A stretch of 9,132 bases of DNA, from contig CAMBWM010000084.1 in assembly GCA_945871335.1 (NCBI GenBank), forward strand, positions 1 through 9,132, read 5' to 3'. The notes beneath the pieces are model-generated. The model did not search any database. It worked only from the letters and a program-made list of their open reading frames with translations, and was not told the origin of the DNA. This stretch comes from Polaromonas sp. YR568. GTDB lineage: Bacteria; Pseudomonadota; Gammaproteobacteria; Burkholderiales; Burkholderiaceae. Positions 1-7,242 of this stretch are shown here, piece by piece (position 1 is the first letter of the stretch; the number at the start of each line of letters is the position of its first letter). A program made the position numbers and the translations under genes.

Positions 1-312
1 ATCATTCAGTTCAACGCCGACCCACTTGCCGTAGGTTGGCGAGCCCTGCCGTATGTCGACAACTACATCAAACACCGCGCCGCGTACCACACGCACCAGT
101 TTGCCCTGAGGCTGCTGCACCTGAAAATGCAGGCCCCGCAATACGCCACAGCTGCTGCGGCTGTGGTTGTCTTGCACGAAGTGGATGTCCTGGCCCGTGG
201 CGGCCTTGAAGGCTTTTTGGTTAAAGCTCTCAAAGAAAAAACCACGCGTGTCGCCGAACACTTTGGGCTCGATGATCAGGACGTCAGGAATGGCGGTGGG
301 CGTGGCTTTCAT
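1..312 (-). CDS. rfbC: dTDP-4-dehydrorhamnose 3,5-epimerase RmlC, N-terminal part (3' end cut by window edge)
   Basis: The 104 residues visible (104 codons, no stop before base 1) are the first half of RmlC, which normally has about 180 residues. The enzyme epimerises dTDP-4-keto-6-deoxy-glucose at C3 and C5, the third step of cytosolic dTDP-L-rhamnose synthesis. Family signatures seen are the [12 protein letters not shown] segment at residues 20-31, [18 protein letters not shown] at 47-64 with the likely catalytic base His62, and GKLVRVVRG at 70-78 with the conserved active-site Lys71. The later active-site Tyr and Asp would lie outside the window. The start ATG (312-310) overlaps the rmlA stop as ATGA, so translation is probably coupled; no strong Shine-Dalgarno is visible. 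The motifs leave little doubt about the family. Whether the gene is intact beyond base 1 cannot be seen. Confidence 0.96.
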   Translation of the reverse strand, partial: MKATPTAIPDVLIIEPKVFGDTRGFFFESFNQKAFKAATGQDIHFVQDNHSRSSCGVLRGLHFQVQQPQGKLVRVVRGAVFDVVVDIRQGSPTYGKWVGVELND

Positions 313-1196
313 GAGGGGTGTGGCTCTTTCAGCAAGCGCAGCATGTATTGCCCGTACCCGTTTTTGGCCAGCGGCTGGGCGAGCTTTTCAAACTGGGTGG
401 CGTTGATGAAACCGTTGCGCCAGGCGATCTCTTCCAGGCAGGCGATCTTCAGACCCTGGCGGTGTTCGAGCGTGGCGATGAACTGGCTGGCTTCGAGCAG
501 GCTTTCGTGGGTGCCGGTGTCCAGCCAAGCATAGCCCCGCGTCATGATCTGCACATTCAGCTGGCCCAGGTCCAGGTAGGTCTGGTTGACGGCGGTGATT
601 TCGAGCTCGCCGCGTGCGCTTGGCTTCACAGCCTTGGCAATGTCCACCACTTGGGAGTCATAAAAATACAGACCTGTCACCGCATAATTGCTCTGCGGCT
701 TGAGTGGTTTTTCTTCAATGCTGTGGGCCTGGCCGGCAGTATTGAAGGCGACCACGCCATAACGCTCCGGGTCTTGCACGTGGTACGCAAAAACCGTGGC
801 GCCGTTGGCCTGCGCGTTGGCACTGGCCAGCAGCGTGGTGAGATCGTGCCCGTGAAAGATGTTGTCGCCCAGCACCATCGCGCTGGGCGCACCGTTCAAA
901 AAATTTTCACCGATTAAAAACGCTTGGGCTAAGCCGTCCGGGGTGGGTTGCACGGCGTACTGCAAATTGATACCCCACTGGCTGCCGTCGCCCAGCAGTT
1001 GCTGAAAACGCGGCGTGTCCTGGGGCGTGCTGATGATGAGAATGTCACGCATACCGCCCAGCATCAACGTGCTCAGCGGGTAGTAAATCATGGGCTTGTC
1101 GTACACCGGCAAGAGCTGCTTGCTCATGGCCAGCGTGGCCGGGTGCAACCGCGTGCCGGAACCGCCGGCGAGGATGATGCCTTTGCGTGGTGTCAT
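309..1196 (-). CDS. rfbA: Glucose-1-phosphate thymidylyltransferase RmlA
   Basis: This 295-residue cytosolic nucleotidyltransferase joins dTTP and glucose-1-phosphate to give dTDP-glucose and pyrophosphate, the first and usually feedback-regulated step of dTDP-L-rhamnose synthesis. The nucleotide-binding signature GGSGTRLHP is at residues 11-19, followed by [17 protein letters not shown] (25-41) with the conserved Lys26. LGDNIFHG (109-116) carries the metal-binding Asp111, EEKP is at 161-164, and WLDTGTH (224-230) carries the second metal-binding Asp226. The C-terminal [12 protein letters not shown] is typical, and the length fits the usual figure of about 290. The start ATG (1196-1194) overlaps the rmlD stop as ATGA, with a GAAGG a few bases upstream as a plausible ribosome binding site. 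Its stop in turn overlaps the rmlC start. Nothing appears missing or unusual. Confidence 0.98.
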   Translation of the reverse strand: MTPRKGIILAGGSGTRLHPATLAMSKQLLPVYDKPMIYYPLSTLMLGGMRDILIISTPQDTPRFQQLLGDGSQWGINLQYAVQPTPDGLAQAFLIGENFLNGAPSAMVLGDNIFHGHDLTTLLASANAQANGATVFAYHVQDPERYGVVAFNTAGQAHSIEEKPLKPQSNYAVTGLYFYDSQVVDIAKAVKPSARGELEITAVNQTYLDLGQLNVQIMTRGYAWLDTGTHESLLEASQFIATLEHRQGLKIACLEEIAWRNGFINATQFEKLAQPLAKNGYGQYMLRLLKEPHPS

Positions 1197-2116
1197 GAGC
1201 CTTCTTTGGGTGGGGTTGAAGTCAGAAACTGGGCCAGCATCGCATTGACGCCCTGCTGCCAGTCGGGCAAGTTGATGCCAAATGCGGCTTTCAGCTTGGC
1301 TGTGTTGAGACGTGAATTATGCGGTCGGCGGGCGGCCGTCACAAAGGCGCTGGACGGCACGGGTGCAATCTCTTGCACCGCCCAGGGCAAATCGGGCCGC
1401 AATGCTTTGGCCCGGCCAATAACATGCATCGCGTAAGCGTGCCAGCTGGTTTCACCGCCCGCAACCACGTGGTAAATACCGGCCAGCGCGTCCTTACCTG
1501 CGTGGCTTATTTTTTCAATGGCGGTTGCCGTGACAGCGGCAATCAGCTCGGCCCCGGTGGGCGCCCCCCACTGATCGTCAATCACCGTCAGGCGCTCGCG
1601 CTCTTGCGCCAGCTTGAGCATGGTCTTGGCAAAGTTGCTGCCGTGTGCGGAATAGACCCAACTGGTTCTGAAAATAAGATGCCGCGCGCAATGTGCCTGA
1701 ATCAGCCCTTCGCCCTCGAGCTTGGTCTGGCCGTAGATATTGAGCGGTGCGGTCGCATCGGTTTCAGCCCACGACCGGCTGCCGCTTCCATCAAACACGT
1801 AGTCGGTGCTGTAGTGCACCAGCCACGCGCCCAGCTGCTGCGCCTCTTTGGCCAACACTTCAGGTGCGAGCGCGTTGATGAGGCGGACTTGGACGGGCTC
1901 GCTCTCGGATTTATCGACCGCCGTGTAAGCGGCGGCATTGACGATGACTTGCGGACGCCATTGGCGCACCGTCGCAGCCAACGCATCCAACTGTGCAAGG
2001 TCGCCGCCTTGAAAGCGGTCCAGCGCAACCAGTTCGCCAGGCCCGGCCAAGGGCGCCAGCGCACGCTCCAGCGCCTGGCCGACCTGACCGTTTTTGCCGA
2101 GGAGCAGGATCTTCAT
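1193..2116 (-). CDS. rfbD: dTDP-4-dehydrorhamnose reductase RmlD
   Basis: RmlD is a 307-residue short-chain dehydrogenase/reductase that carries out the last step, NAD(P)H-dependent reduction of dTDP-4-keto-L-rhamnose to dTDP-L-rhamnose. Seen are the N-terminal Rossmann strand and glycine motif [14 protein letters not shown] (residues 1-14), [12 protein letters not shown] (60-71), YSTDYVFDG (102-110) with the catalytic Thr104, the YxxxK pair Tyr128/Lys132 in [13 protein letters not shown] (180-187), and the substrate-binding RRPHNSRL (263-270). The ATG at 2116 was chosen because the protein then begins directly at the first beta strand with normal family length. An in-frame extension upstream to 2392 exists but lies wholly inside rmlB and has no family resemblance. 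The start is 2 bases past the rmlB stop, and the stop overlaps the rmlA start, so the gene sits within one operon. Confidence 0.97.
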   Translation of the reverse strand: MKILLLGKNGQVGQALERALAPLAGPGELVALDRFQGGDLAQLDALAATVRQWRPQVIVNAAAYTAVDKSESEPVQVRLINALAPEVLAKEAQQLGAWLVHYSTDYVFDGSGSRSWAETDATAPLNIYGQTKLEGEGLIQAHCARHLIFRTSWVYSAHGSNFAKTMLKLAQERERLTVIDDQWGAPTGAELIAAVTATAIEKISHAGKDALAGIYHVVAGGETSWHAYAMHVIGRAKALRPDLPWAVQEIAPVPSSAFVTAARRPHNSRLNTAKLKAAFGINLPDWQQGVNAMLAQFLTSTPPKEGS

Positions 2117-2118
2117 GC

Positions 2119-3186
2119 CTAAGCGGTTCCAGCGTACTGCTTGTCCACCCACTGCCGATAAGCGCCGCTTTGCACATGGGCCACCCACTCGGGGTTGGCC
2201 AGGTACCAGGCGATGGTCTTGCGGATGCCGGTCTCGAAGGTTTCGGCCGGTTGCCAGCCGAGCTCGCGCTGGATCTTGCTGGCGTCTATGGCGTAGCGTC
2301 GGTCGTGACCAGGGCGGTCTTTGACGTAGCTGATCTGCGCGCTGTAGGACTGACCATCGGGCTTGGGGCGCAGAGAGTCGAGCAAGGCGCACACGGTCTT
2401 GACAATCTCGATGTTGGGCTTTTCGTTCCAGCCCCCCACGTTATAGACCTCGCCCGGGCGACCGGCTTCGAGCACCCGGCGGATGGCGCTGCAATGGTCT
2501 TTGACATACAGCCAGTCACGCACCTGCAGGCCGTCGCCGTACACCGGCAGGGCTTTGCCCGCCAGCGCGTTGACGATCATCAGCGGAATCAATTTCTCGG
2601 GGAAGTGGTAAGGCCCGTAGTTGTTGGAACAGTTGGTGGTGAGCACCGGCAAGCCATAGGTGTGGTGCCAAGCGCGCACCAAGTGGTCGCTGGCGGCCTT
2701 GCTGGCGCTGTAGGGACTGTTGGGTTCGTAGCGGTGGTCCTCGGTGAAAGCCGAGGCCTCTTTGGCCAAAGAACCGTACACCTCATCGGTAGACACATGC
2801 AAAAACCTGAACTCCGCCTTGGGGTCTGCAGGCAGCTCTGCCCAATAAGCGCGCACAGCCTCTAACAGCCTGAAAGTGCCCACCACATTGGTCTGAATAA
2901 AGTCTTCCGGCCCATGGATGGAACGGTCTACATGCGACTCGGCTGCAAAGTTGACCACGGCACGCGGTCGGTGTGCCGCCAAAAGGCTGGCGACCAAGGC
3001 AGTGTCTGCAATGTCGCCCTGAACCAGCGTGTGCCGCGCATCGCCCGCCAAGCTGGTCAGCGTTTCGGGGTTGCCGGCGTAAGTGAGTTTGTCGAGGTTG
3101 ATGACCGCCTCGCCGGACTGGGCCAGCCAGTCCAGCACAAAGTTAGCGCCGATGAAGCCGGCGCCGCCGGTGATGAGAATGGTCAT
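2119..3186 (-). CDS. rfbB: dTDP-glucose 4,6-dehydratase RmlB
   Basis: RmlB is a 355-residue NAD+-dependent extended SDR enzyme. It converts dTDP-glucose to dTDP-4-keto-6-deoxy-glucose, the second step of dTDP-L-rhamnose synthesis. Seen are the glycine-rich NAD motif [11 protein letters not shown] (residues 6-16), DKLTYAGN (32-39), [12 protein letters not shown] (79-90), VSTDEVYG (131-138) with the Thr133-Asp134-Glu135 dehydratase triad, the YxxxK pair Tyr159/Lys163 in YSASK, and [17 protein letters not shown] (185-201). The length is normal for the family. This is the first gene of the rmlBDAC block and follows the WbpM-like gene after 68 bases. No clear Shine-Dalgarno precedes the ATG, although the start is unambiguous because the first residues are already the Rossmann strand. 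No distinct promoter is convincing in the 68-base gap, so read-through from upstream is likely. Confidence 0.98.
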   Translation of the reverse strand: MTILITGGAGFIGANFVLDWLAQSGEAVINLDKLTYAGNPETLTSLAGDARHTLVQGDIADTALVASLLAAHRPRAVVNFAAESHVDRSIHGPEDFIQTNVVGTFRLLEAVRAYWAELPADPKAEFRFLHVSTDEVYGSLAKEASAFTEDHRYEPNSPYSASKAASDHLVRAWHHTYGLPVLTTNCSNNYGPYHFPEKLIPLMIVNALAGKALPVYGDGLQVRDWLYVKDHCSAIRRVLEAGRPGEVYNVGGWNEKPNIEIVKTVCALLDSLRPKPDGQSYSAQISYVKDRPGHDRRYAIDASKIQRELGWQPAETFETGIRKTIAWYLANPEWVAHVQSGAYRQWVDKQYAGTA

Positions 3187-3254
3187 GGTTGATCAAAATT
3201 AGAACATACCCACAAACCCTCTGCGCAAGGCTTGAAACCGCTAACTGACCCAAC

Positions 3255-5297
3255 TCAGTGCCCGCTGATTTTTTCTCGCTCTAGGGCCTGGTGCACCCAG
3301 TCGACGACCTCTCCGCTGGATTCGTAGCCCTTGACCAATTGGCTTAAGAAGTTACGGATGAGTGGCACGTCGTTCACGCCCATGGCCATGCGCAGCGATT
3401 CGAGTCTTTCTTGCAACTGCGACCAGGCCAGAAACTCTTCATTGGCTTTCATGATGCGGGCGTGTTGCGTGGGCTTCGGATCCTTGCCGATCAGCAGCTC
3501 TTCAAAAAGCTTTTCCCCTGGGCGCAGCCCGGTGATGGTGATCTCTATGTCACCTTCCGGTTGGTCTTGAGTTTTTTGCCGCAAGCCAGACATCTCCACC
3601 ATGCGGCTGGCCAGGTCATAGATGCGAACCGGCTGACCCATATCAAGCACAAACACATCGCCGCCGCTGCCCATGGCGCCAGCCTGGATCACCAGCTGCG
3701 CCGCCTCCGGGATGGTCATGAAGAAACGGGTGATGTCGGGGTGCGTGAGCGTGATGGGCCCGCCGTTTTTGATCTGCTCGCGAAACAGCGGCACCACCGA
3801 ACCGCTGGAGCCCAGCACGTTGCCAAAGCGCACCATTGAAAAGCATGTTCGCGTGCCGGGGGCGCGAGCGCCGTCTGCAGTGACAGCCGGGTTGAGATCA
3901 GCCAGCGCCTGCAAAACCATTTCGGCCAAGCGCTTGGTGGCGCCCATGATGTTAGTGGGATGCACGGCCTTGTCGGTGCTGATCAACACAAAGTTTTGCA
4001 CACCGTTGCGCGCTGCCGCTTGGGCGCACACCAGCGTGCCCCACACATTGTTGCGCAAGCCTTCTGCAGGGTTGTGCTCTACCAGGGGCACGTGCTTGTA
4101 GGCAGCCGCATGGTACAGCGTGTGCGGCTGCCAGGTGTCCATGATCTCGTGCATGCGCACTTCATCACAGACAGACGCCAGCAAGGGAACAATTTCGGTG
4201 GGTAGCTGATCTGCGGAACCTTTCTCCGCCAGGGCCAGCAGCTCCTGGTGTACCAGGTAGAGCGCAGCCTCGCTCATTTCTACCAGCAACAATTGTTTGG
4301 GACTGCTTTTCAAAATCTGGCGGCACAGCTCACTGCCAATGCTGCCTCCCGCCCCGGTTACCAGCACCGTCTTGTTGAAGCTGTTGCGGTTAATCAGTAA
4401 GCCATTGGGCTTGACGGGCTCCCGACCCAGCAGGTCGTCTAAGTCCAACTCGCGCACATCACTCAAACTTACCTTGCCTGTGGCAATGTCGTTCAGGCTT
4501 GGTAAAGTGCGCACCGCCAGTTTGTGGGCCGACAGCTTGGCCAATATGGTGTTGCGCTCTTGGCGCGAAACAGAGGGAAGCGCCAGCAAGACAACGTTGA
4601 CTGGCACATCTGCCAACACTTCAACCAGGTCTGCCGGGTTATAAATACTCAGGCCATTGAGTACCTGGCCATGCAAGCGGTCGTCATCATCCAAGAAACC
4701 CACCACGCGCATCTCATGGCTGTTGGCCATGGCCGCGGCGAGCTGGCGGCCCGTCCTGCCGGCGCCGTAAATCAGCACCTGCGGCAAGGCAGACTTTTGA
4801 AGCTGATCTTGGTACAAACCCCCTAGCCACACCCGCGCCGCCGCACGCGACGCACCCACCAGCACCAGCAACAACAAAGGCTGAATCAGCCCAACCGTGC
4901 GCGGCACGCCCTGCACGCCATAAAAGGTAAACACCGCTGCAAACAAAACGCCATAAAGCAGCATCGCCCGGCCCATGGCCACCATGGCGGGCAGTCCGCT
5001 GTAGCGAAAAATAGCGCGGTACAGCCCAGATGTCACAAAGACAGGAATGGCAATCACCACAGACGCCAAGGCCGCCAGCCCCAGCGGCAACAAAATGACG
5101 CCTGACAGAGAAACAAATTCACCCAAGCGAAGGTAAAACGCCAGCCATACGCTGAGCAAGCACAAGCAGGCGTCTGTCACCAGCACGACGGCGCGCTTGG
5201 CCGGGCGCGGCAGTGCGAGTGCAGGCTTAGCCAAGTTGTCGAAAATACGGGCCAGGGCGAAGGCTGTCAGATTTTTTTTGTTGCTAGTCATGTGCAT
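3255..5297 (-). CDS. WbpM/CapD-type membrane-bound UDP-N-acetylhexosamine 4,6-dehydratase
   Basis: This 680-residue protein is built like WbpM/CapD/WbgZ: an N-terminal membrane part with about four hydrophobic segments (roughly residues 34-56, 64-89, 107-128 and 133-150), a first nucleotide-binding fold (YGAGRTGRQ at 177-185), and a C-terminal extended-SDR domain (VTGAGGSIGSEL, 313-324). The SDR domain also has HAAAYKHVP (396-404), ISTDKAVHPTNIMGATK (439-455), MVRFGNVLGSSGSVVP (488-503) and LRPGEKLFEELL (591-602). The active-site Tyr of ordinary SDR enzymes is Met451, giving a Ser440-Met451-Lys455 set as reported for Pseudomonas WbpM. The family removes water from UDP-GlcNAc to give a 4-keto-6-deoxy sugar used for QuiNAc, FucNAc or bacillosamine-like residues in O-antigen or capsule. 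The exact sugar cannot be read here. The start could be Met1 or Met3; neither has a clear ribosome binding site. Confidence 0.93.
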   Translation of the reverse strand: MHMTSNKKNLTAFALARIFDNLAKPALALPRPAKRAVVLVTDACLCLLSVWLAFYLRLGEFVSLSGVILLPLGLAALASVVIAIPVFVTSGLYRAIFRYSGLPAMVAMGRAMLLYGVLFAAVFTFYGVQGVPRTVGLIQPLLLLVLVGASRAAARVWLGGLYQDQLQKSALPQVLIYGAGRTGRQLAAAMANSHEMRVVGFLDDDDRLHGQVLNGLSIYNPADLVEVLADVPVNVVLLALPSVSRQERNTILAKLSAHKLAVRTLPSLNDIATGKVSLSDVRELDLDDLLGREPVKPNGLLINRNSFNKTVLVTGAGGSIGSELCRQILKSSPKQLLLVEMSEAALYLVHQELLALAEKGSADQLPTEIVPLLASVCDEVRMHEIMDTWQPHTLYHAAAYKHVPLVEHNPAEGLRNNVWGTLVCAQAAARNGVQNFVLISTDKAVHPTNIMGATKRLAEMVLQALADLNPAVTADGARAPGTRTCFSMVRFGNVLGSSGSVVPLFREQIKNGGPITLTHPDITRFFMTIPEAAQLVIQAGAMGSGGDVFVLDMGQPVRIYDLASRMVEMSGLRQKTQDQPEGDIEITITGLRPGEKLFEELLIGKDPKPTQHARIMKANEEFLAWSQLQERLESLRMAMGVNDVPLIRNFLSQLVKGYESSGEVVDWVHQALEREKISGH

Positions 5298-5375
5298 AGA
5301 TTCAGTGAGCTGAAAGGCACTTAGGCATCAACCGCCTTGAGGAGCAACAGCGACGTCAGCGCTCGGCTCAGTCGG

Positions 5376-5395
5376 CCCTTTACGTCTTTAAAGGG
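5376..5395. repeat. Perfect 7-bp inverted repeat (hairpin) in the leader region of the WbpM-like gene
   Basis: The arms CCCTTTA (5376-5382) and TAAAGGG (5389-5395) are exact complements around a 6-base loop. The hairpin lies about 80 bases before the start of the WbpM-like gene. No run of T follows on the minus strand, so it does not look like a standard terminator for the tps genes. It could be a structured 5' leader or a protein-binding site. The symmetry is seen directly; any role is a guess. Confidence 0.45.
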
Positions 5396-5404
5396 ATGAT
5401 TTTC

Positions 5405-5440
5405 ATTTTAATGTATTAATTTAAAATCGATTAAAAAGAA
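5405..5440 (-). promoter_or_regulatory. AT-rich stretch with inverted repeat, possible promoter for the WbpM-like gene
   Basis: This block is far more AT-rich than its surroundings. It contains an exact inverted repeat, ATTTTAA (5405-5411) and TTAAAAT (5421-5427), with a 9-base spacer. On the minus strand TAAAAT (5410-5405) matches the sigma-70 -10 consensus at five of six positions, but no good -35 hexamer sits at the right distance. Placed about 110 bases before the WbpM-like gene and after the likely end of the tps transcript, it is the best candidate start for polysaccharide-locus transcription. The base composition is observed; the promoter role is inferred. Confidence 0.3.
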
Positions 5441-5445
5441 TTCCT

Positions 5446-5467
5446 GAAAGATCAGCAAGGGCTGACC
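5446..5467 (-). terminator. Possible rho-independent terminator after tpsB
   Basis: On the minus strand GGTCAGC (5467-5461), loop CCTT, and GCTGATC (5456-5450) can form a 7-bp RNA stem with one G-U pair, followed directly by TTTC. It begins about 60 bases after the tpsB stop codon. Position and polarity fit a terminator for the tps genes, but the U run is short, so termination may be weak. A further TTCTTTTTAA lies slightly downstream. Confidence 0.45.
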
Positions 5468-5526
5468 AGATCGGCAATGTCGTTTGCCACCCTGTCCGTT
5501 GCCTTGACGGCAAGCTCTCGGGCAAA

Positions 5527-7242
5527 TCAAAACCCACGGCTGAGCTCGAACCAAGCGATGGTGGATGCGCTGCTCGCCACCAGCTTTGGGACGCGGCCCA
5601 AGCGCGTGGCAATATAAGTTTTGACACGCCACTGCTGCGGTCCCGCCCAGTTCATCCCAACGCCCGCCCCGCTCAGGTTAGCGCTGTTCATCCCTAGAAT
5701 CCAGGCGCTCTTGTTAACCGTCACGCGCGCAGCGTCAACGAAGGCCACCAACTGCCATTGCCCGCCCAGGGCCGTGCCCAGTGCGTGCCGCAATTCGACA
5801 GTTGTCAGATACCCGGTATCGCCCGATAGCGAGCCCATGTCATAAGCGCGCACTGAGTAAGGCCCGCCCACACTCATCTTCTGCGACGCATCCAAATTGG
5901 TGTTTGCCCACTGGCCGGAGAAGGCAAAATACAGCGTGTTCTTTGGACTCAGGCTTTGCATGCGGGCAAGGTTCGCATTCCATTTAGAGAACCCCCCTTG
6001 CGTGCCCGCGGTCTCCGCATCGACCAACTGCGCTGCCGAATTGCCAAAACCGACACGCCCGGCTGTCCATCCAAGGCTCCAAGTGTTGATGCCTCCCGAC
6101 AGGATCGCATCGCGCGAATCCCCGGCCAGGCTCAGCGTCCAGTTCTCCAGATCCCGATCCGTCTTGATGGCGCTGGCGTCAAGATGATCGCGCAATTGAA
6201 GACTGTCAAACTGGAGCTGCCCGTAAATATTGACATCGCGGCTGCGCAGCAGGGGGTGTTTGGTCCACAGGCTTGCAACCTGCGCGCTGCCATTCGCCTG
6301 GAGGGCTGCCAGCGGTTTGCCCATCGCATAGCGCAAGGCCGAATAAGCCCCACCCAGGCGCGTGCCCTGCCCATTGAGCAAGGTTTCGTAGCTGAGGCGC
6401 GCGTTGTTCAATCTGCTCCCGGAACTGAGGCCGCTCACGCTCAGCACATCGCCGTGCTGTAGCGGATTGATGACGTTGACGGTGCCGCCGATGCGGGCGC
6501 GGCCGGTATTGCGGTCACCGTAATTGTCCAGCACCCCATTGCCCGTGACCGCCAGACCGGGGGTGATGTTCACCAACAGGTCCGATGTACCCACTACCTC
6601 ACCCGGCTTCAAGATGGCGCCAGCCACGACGCCAGCAATGTCAGAGACCAGCAGCAAGGCATGGTCAAGCCCTCTCTGGTCAACGGCCTGCCCACTTTGC
6701 AGCGGCGCAAGTATGGACTGCAGCAAGTCATCCTTTACCCGGCTTCGGTTGTCCAGACTGATCTTGCCGTAGCTCGCCTCGATGACCTCGATGCGCACAA
6801 TTCCAGACGCAATAGTCTGCGCAGGGATGATGGCCCGTGCCAGAGGGTAGCCCTTGTTTTGGTAAGCGCTGGTGATCCGGGCGGCCAGCTCACCCAGCTG
6901 GGTCAGGGTGAGAGTCTGGCCTTGCGCGTCTGCCACCAGCGCGCGCAAGGTGGCGGTATCCAACAGCGTGTTGCCGGTGATCTGGATAAGCTGCACCAGG
7001 AAGGGCGCGCTGGGCGGCAGCTTGGCGCCGTCTGCCCGCTGGACCGTCAGCCCGCTCCAGTTGGGCGAGGGCGCCAGTGGCGTGAGAGGCACCATCTGCC
7101 GCAAGATATCCCCCGCACCGGGAACCACAGGGCTGGCCGGTTGCGCAGCCAGCGGGGAGACGACTAGAAACAGTGCCGCTGACAAAGGCCGCAAGTTTTG
7201 CAGCGGGCTATGGTTAAGGGTCAAGCTAGGCATCTTATTCAT
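5527..7242 (-). CDS. TpsB outer-membrane transporter of two-partner secretion (FhaC/ShlB/HecB family)
   Basis: This 571-residue protein should form the outer-membrane pore that exports the TpsA product encoded just upstream. A hydrophobic signal peptide (about residues 14-33, likely cut after SPLAA) is followed by a proline-rich linker. A ShlB-type POTRA domain starts near FLVQLIQITGN (81-91) and contains YQNKGYPLARAIIP (127-140); a second POTRA runs to about 228. The rest is a 16-strand-type barrel with the conserved SVRAYDMGSLSGDTGYL (463-479), which is the VRGY/VRAY plug-loop motif, then FVDAARV (501-507) and SGAGVGMNW (524-532). The protein ends in Phe571, as expected for BAM-inserted proteins. 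The length matches the family. The ATG at 7242 overlaps the tpsA stop by 8 bases and has GGAG four bases upstream; Met4 is a less well-placed alternative start. The family is secure; its substrate is inferred from adjacency. Confidence 0.96.
   Translation of the reverse strand: MNKMPSLTLNHSPLQNLRPLSAALFLVVSPLAAQPASPVVPGAGDILRQMVPLTPLAPSPNWSGLTVQRADGAKLPPSAPFLVQLIQITGNTLLDTATLRALVADAQGQTLTLTQLGELAARITSAYQNKGYPLARAIIPAQTIASGIVRIEVIEASYGKISLDNRSRVKDDLLQSILAPLQSGQAVDQRGLDHALLLVSDIAGVVAGAILKPGEVVGTSDLLVNITPGLAVTGNGVLDNYGDRNTGRARIGGTVNVINPLQHGDVLSVSGLSSGSRLNNARLSYETLLNGQGTRLGGAYSALRYAMGKPLAALQANGSAQVASLWTKHPLLRSRDVNIYGQLQFDSLQLRDHLDASAIKTDRDLENWTLSLAGDSRDAILSGGINTWSLGWTAGRVGFGNSAAQLVDAETAGTQGGFSKWNANLARMQSLSPKNTLYFAFSGQWANTNLDASQKMSVGGPYSVRAYDMGSLSGDTGYLTTVELRHALGTALGGQWQLVAFVDAARVTVNKSAWILGMNSANLSGAGVGMNWAGPQQWRVKTYIATRLGRVPKLVASSASTIAWFELSRGF

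Noticed and set aside
2117..2392. In-frame upstream extension of rmlD that would give a 399-residue protein
   Set aside because: The extra 92 residues are an arginine-rich out-of-frame reading of rmlB. The true protein starts at MKILLLG with normal family length.
1993..2865. Long open frame on the plus strand (290 codons) opposite rmlB and rmlD, with similar plus-strand frames at 318-917 and 1319-2122
   Set aside because: They lie antisense to strongly supported rml genes, have no recognisable domain, and are what GC-biased codon use produces on the opposite strand.
3198..3228. Possible promoter before rmlB: TTGCGC and TCTAAT on the minus strand
   Set aside because: The spacer is 19 bases, the -35 is weak, and transcription would start only a few bases before the ATG. 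Read-through from the WbpM-like gene is simpler.
5499..5513. Small inverted repeat TTGCC-TTGAC-GGCAA after tpsB
   Set aside because: The stem is only 5 bp with no following T run on either strand; the hairpin at 5450-5467 is the better terminator candidate.
5408..5632. Minus-strand open frame of 74 codons across the tpsB 3' end and the gap
   Set aside because: About half of it overlaps tpsB in another frame, the composition looks random, and there is no family resemblance or ribosome binding site.
5851..5856. VRAY instead of VRGY/VRGF in the TpsB plug-loop motif as an anomaly
   Set aside because: As I recall the family, VRAY is common in TpsB proteins of Burkholderiales, so it is not unusual.
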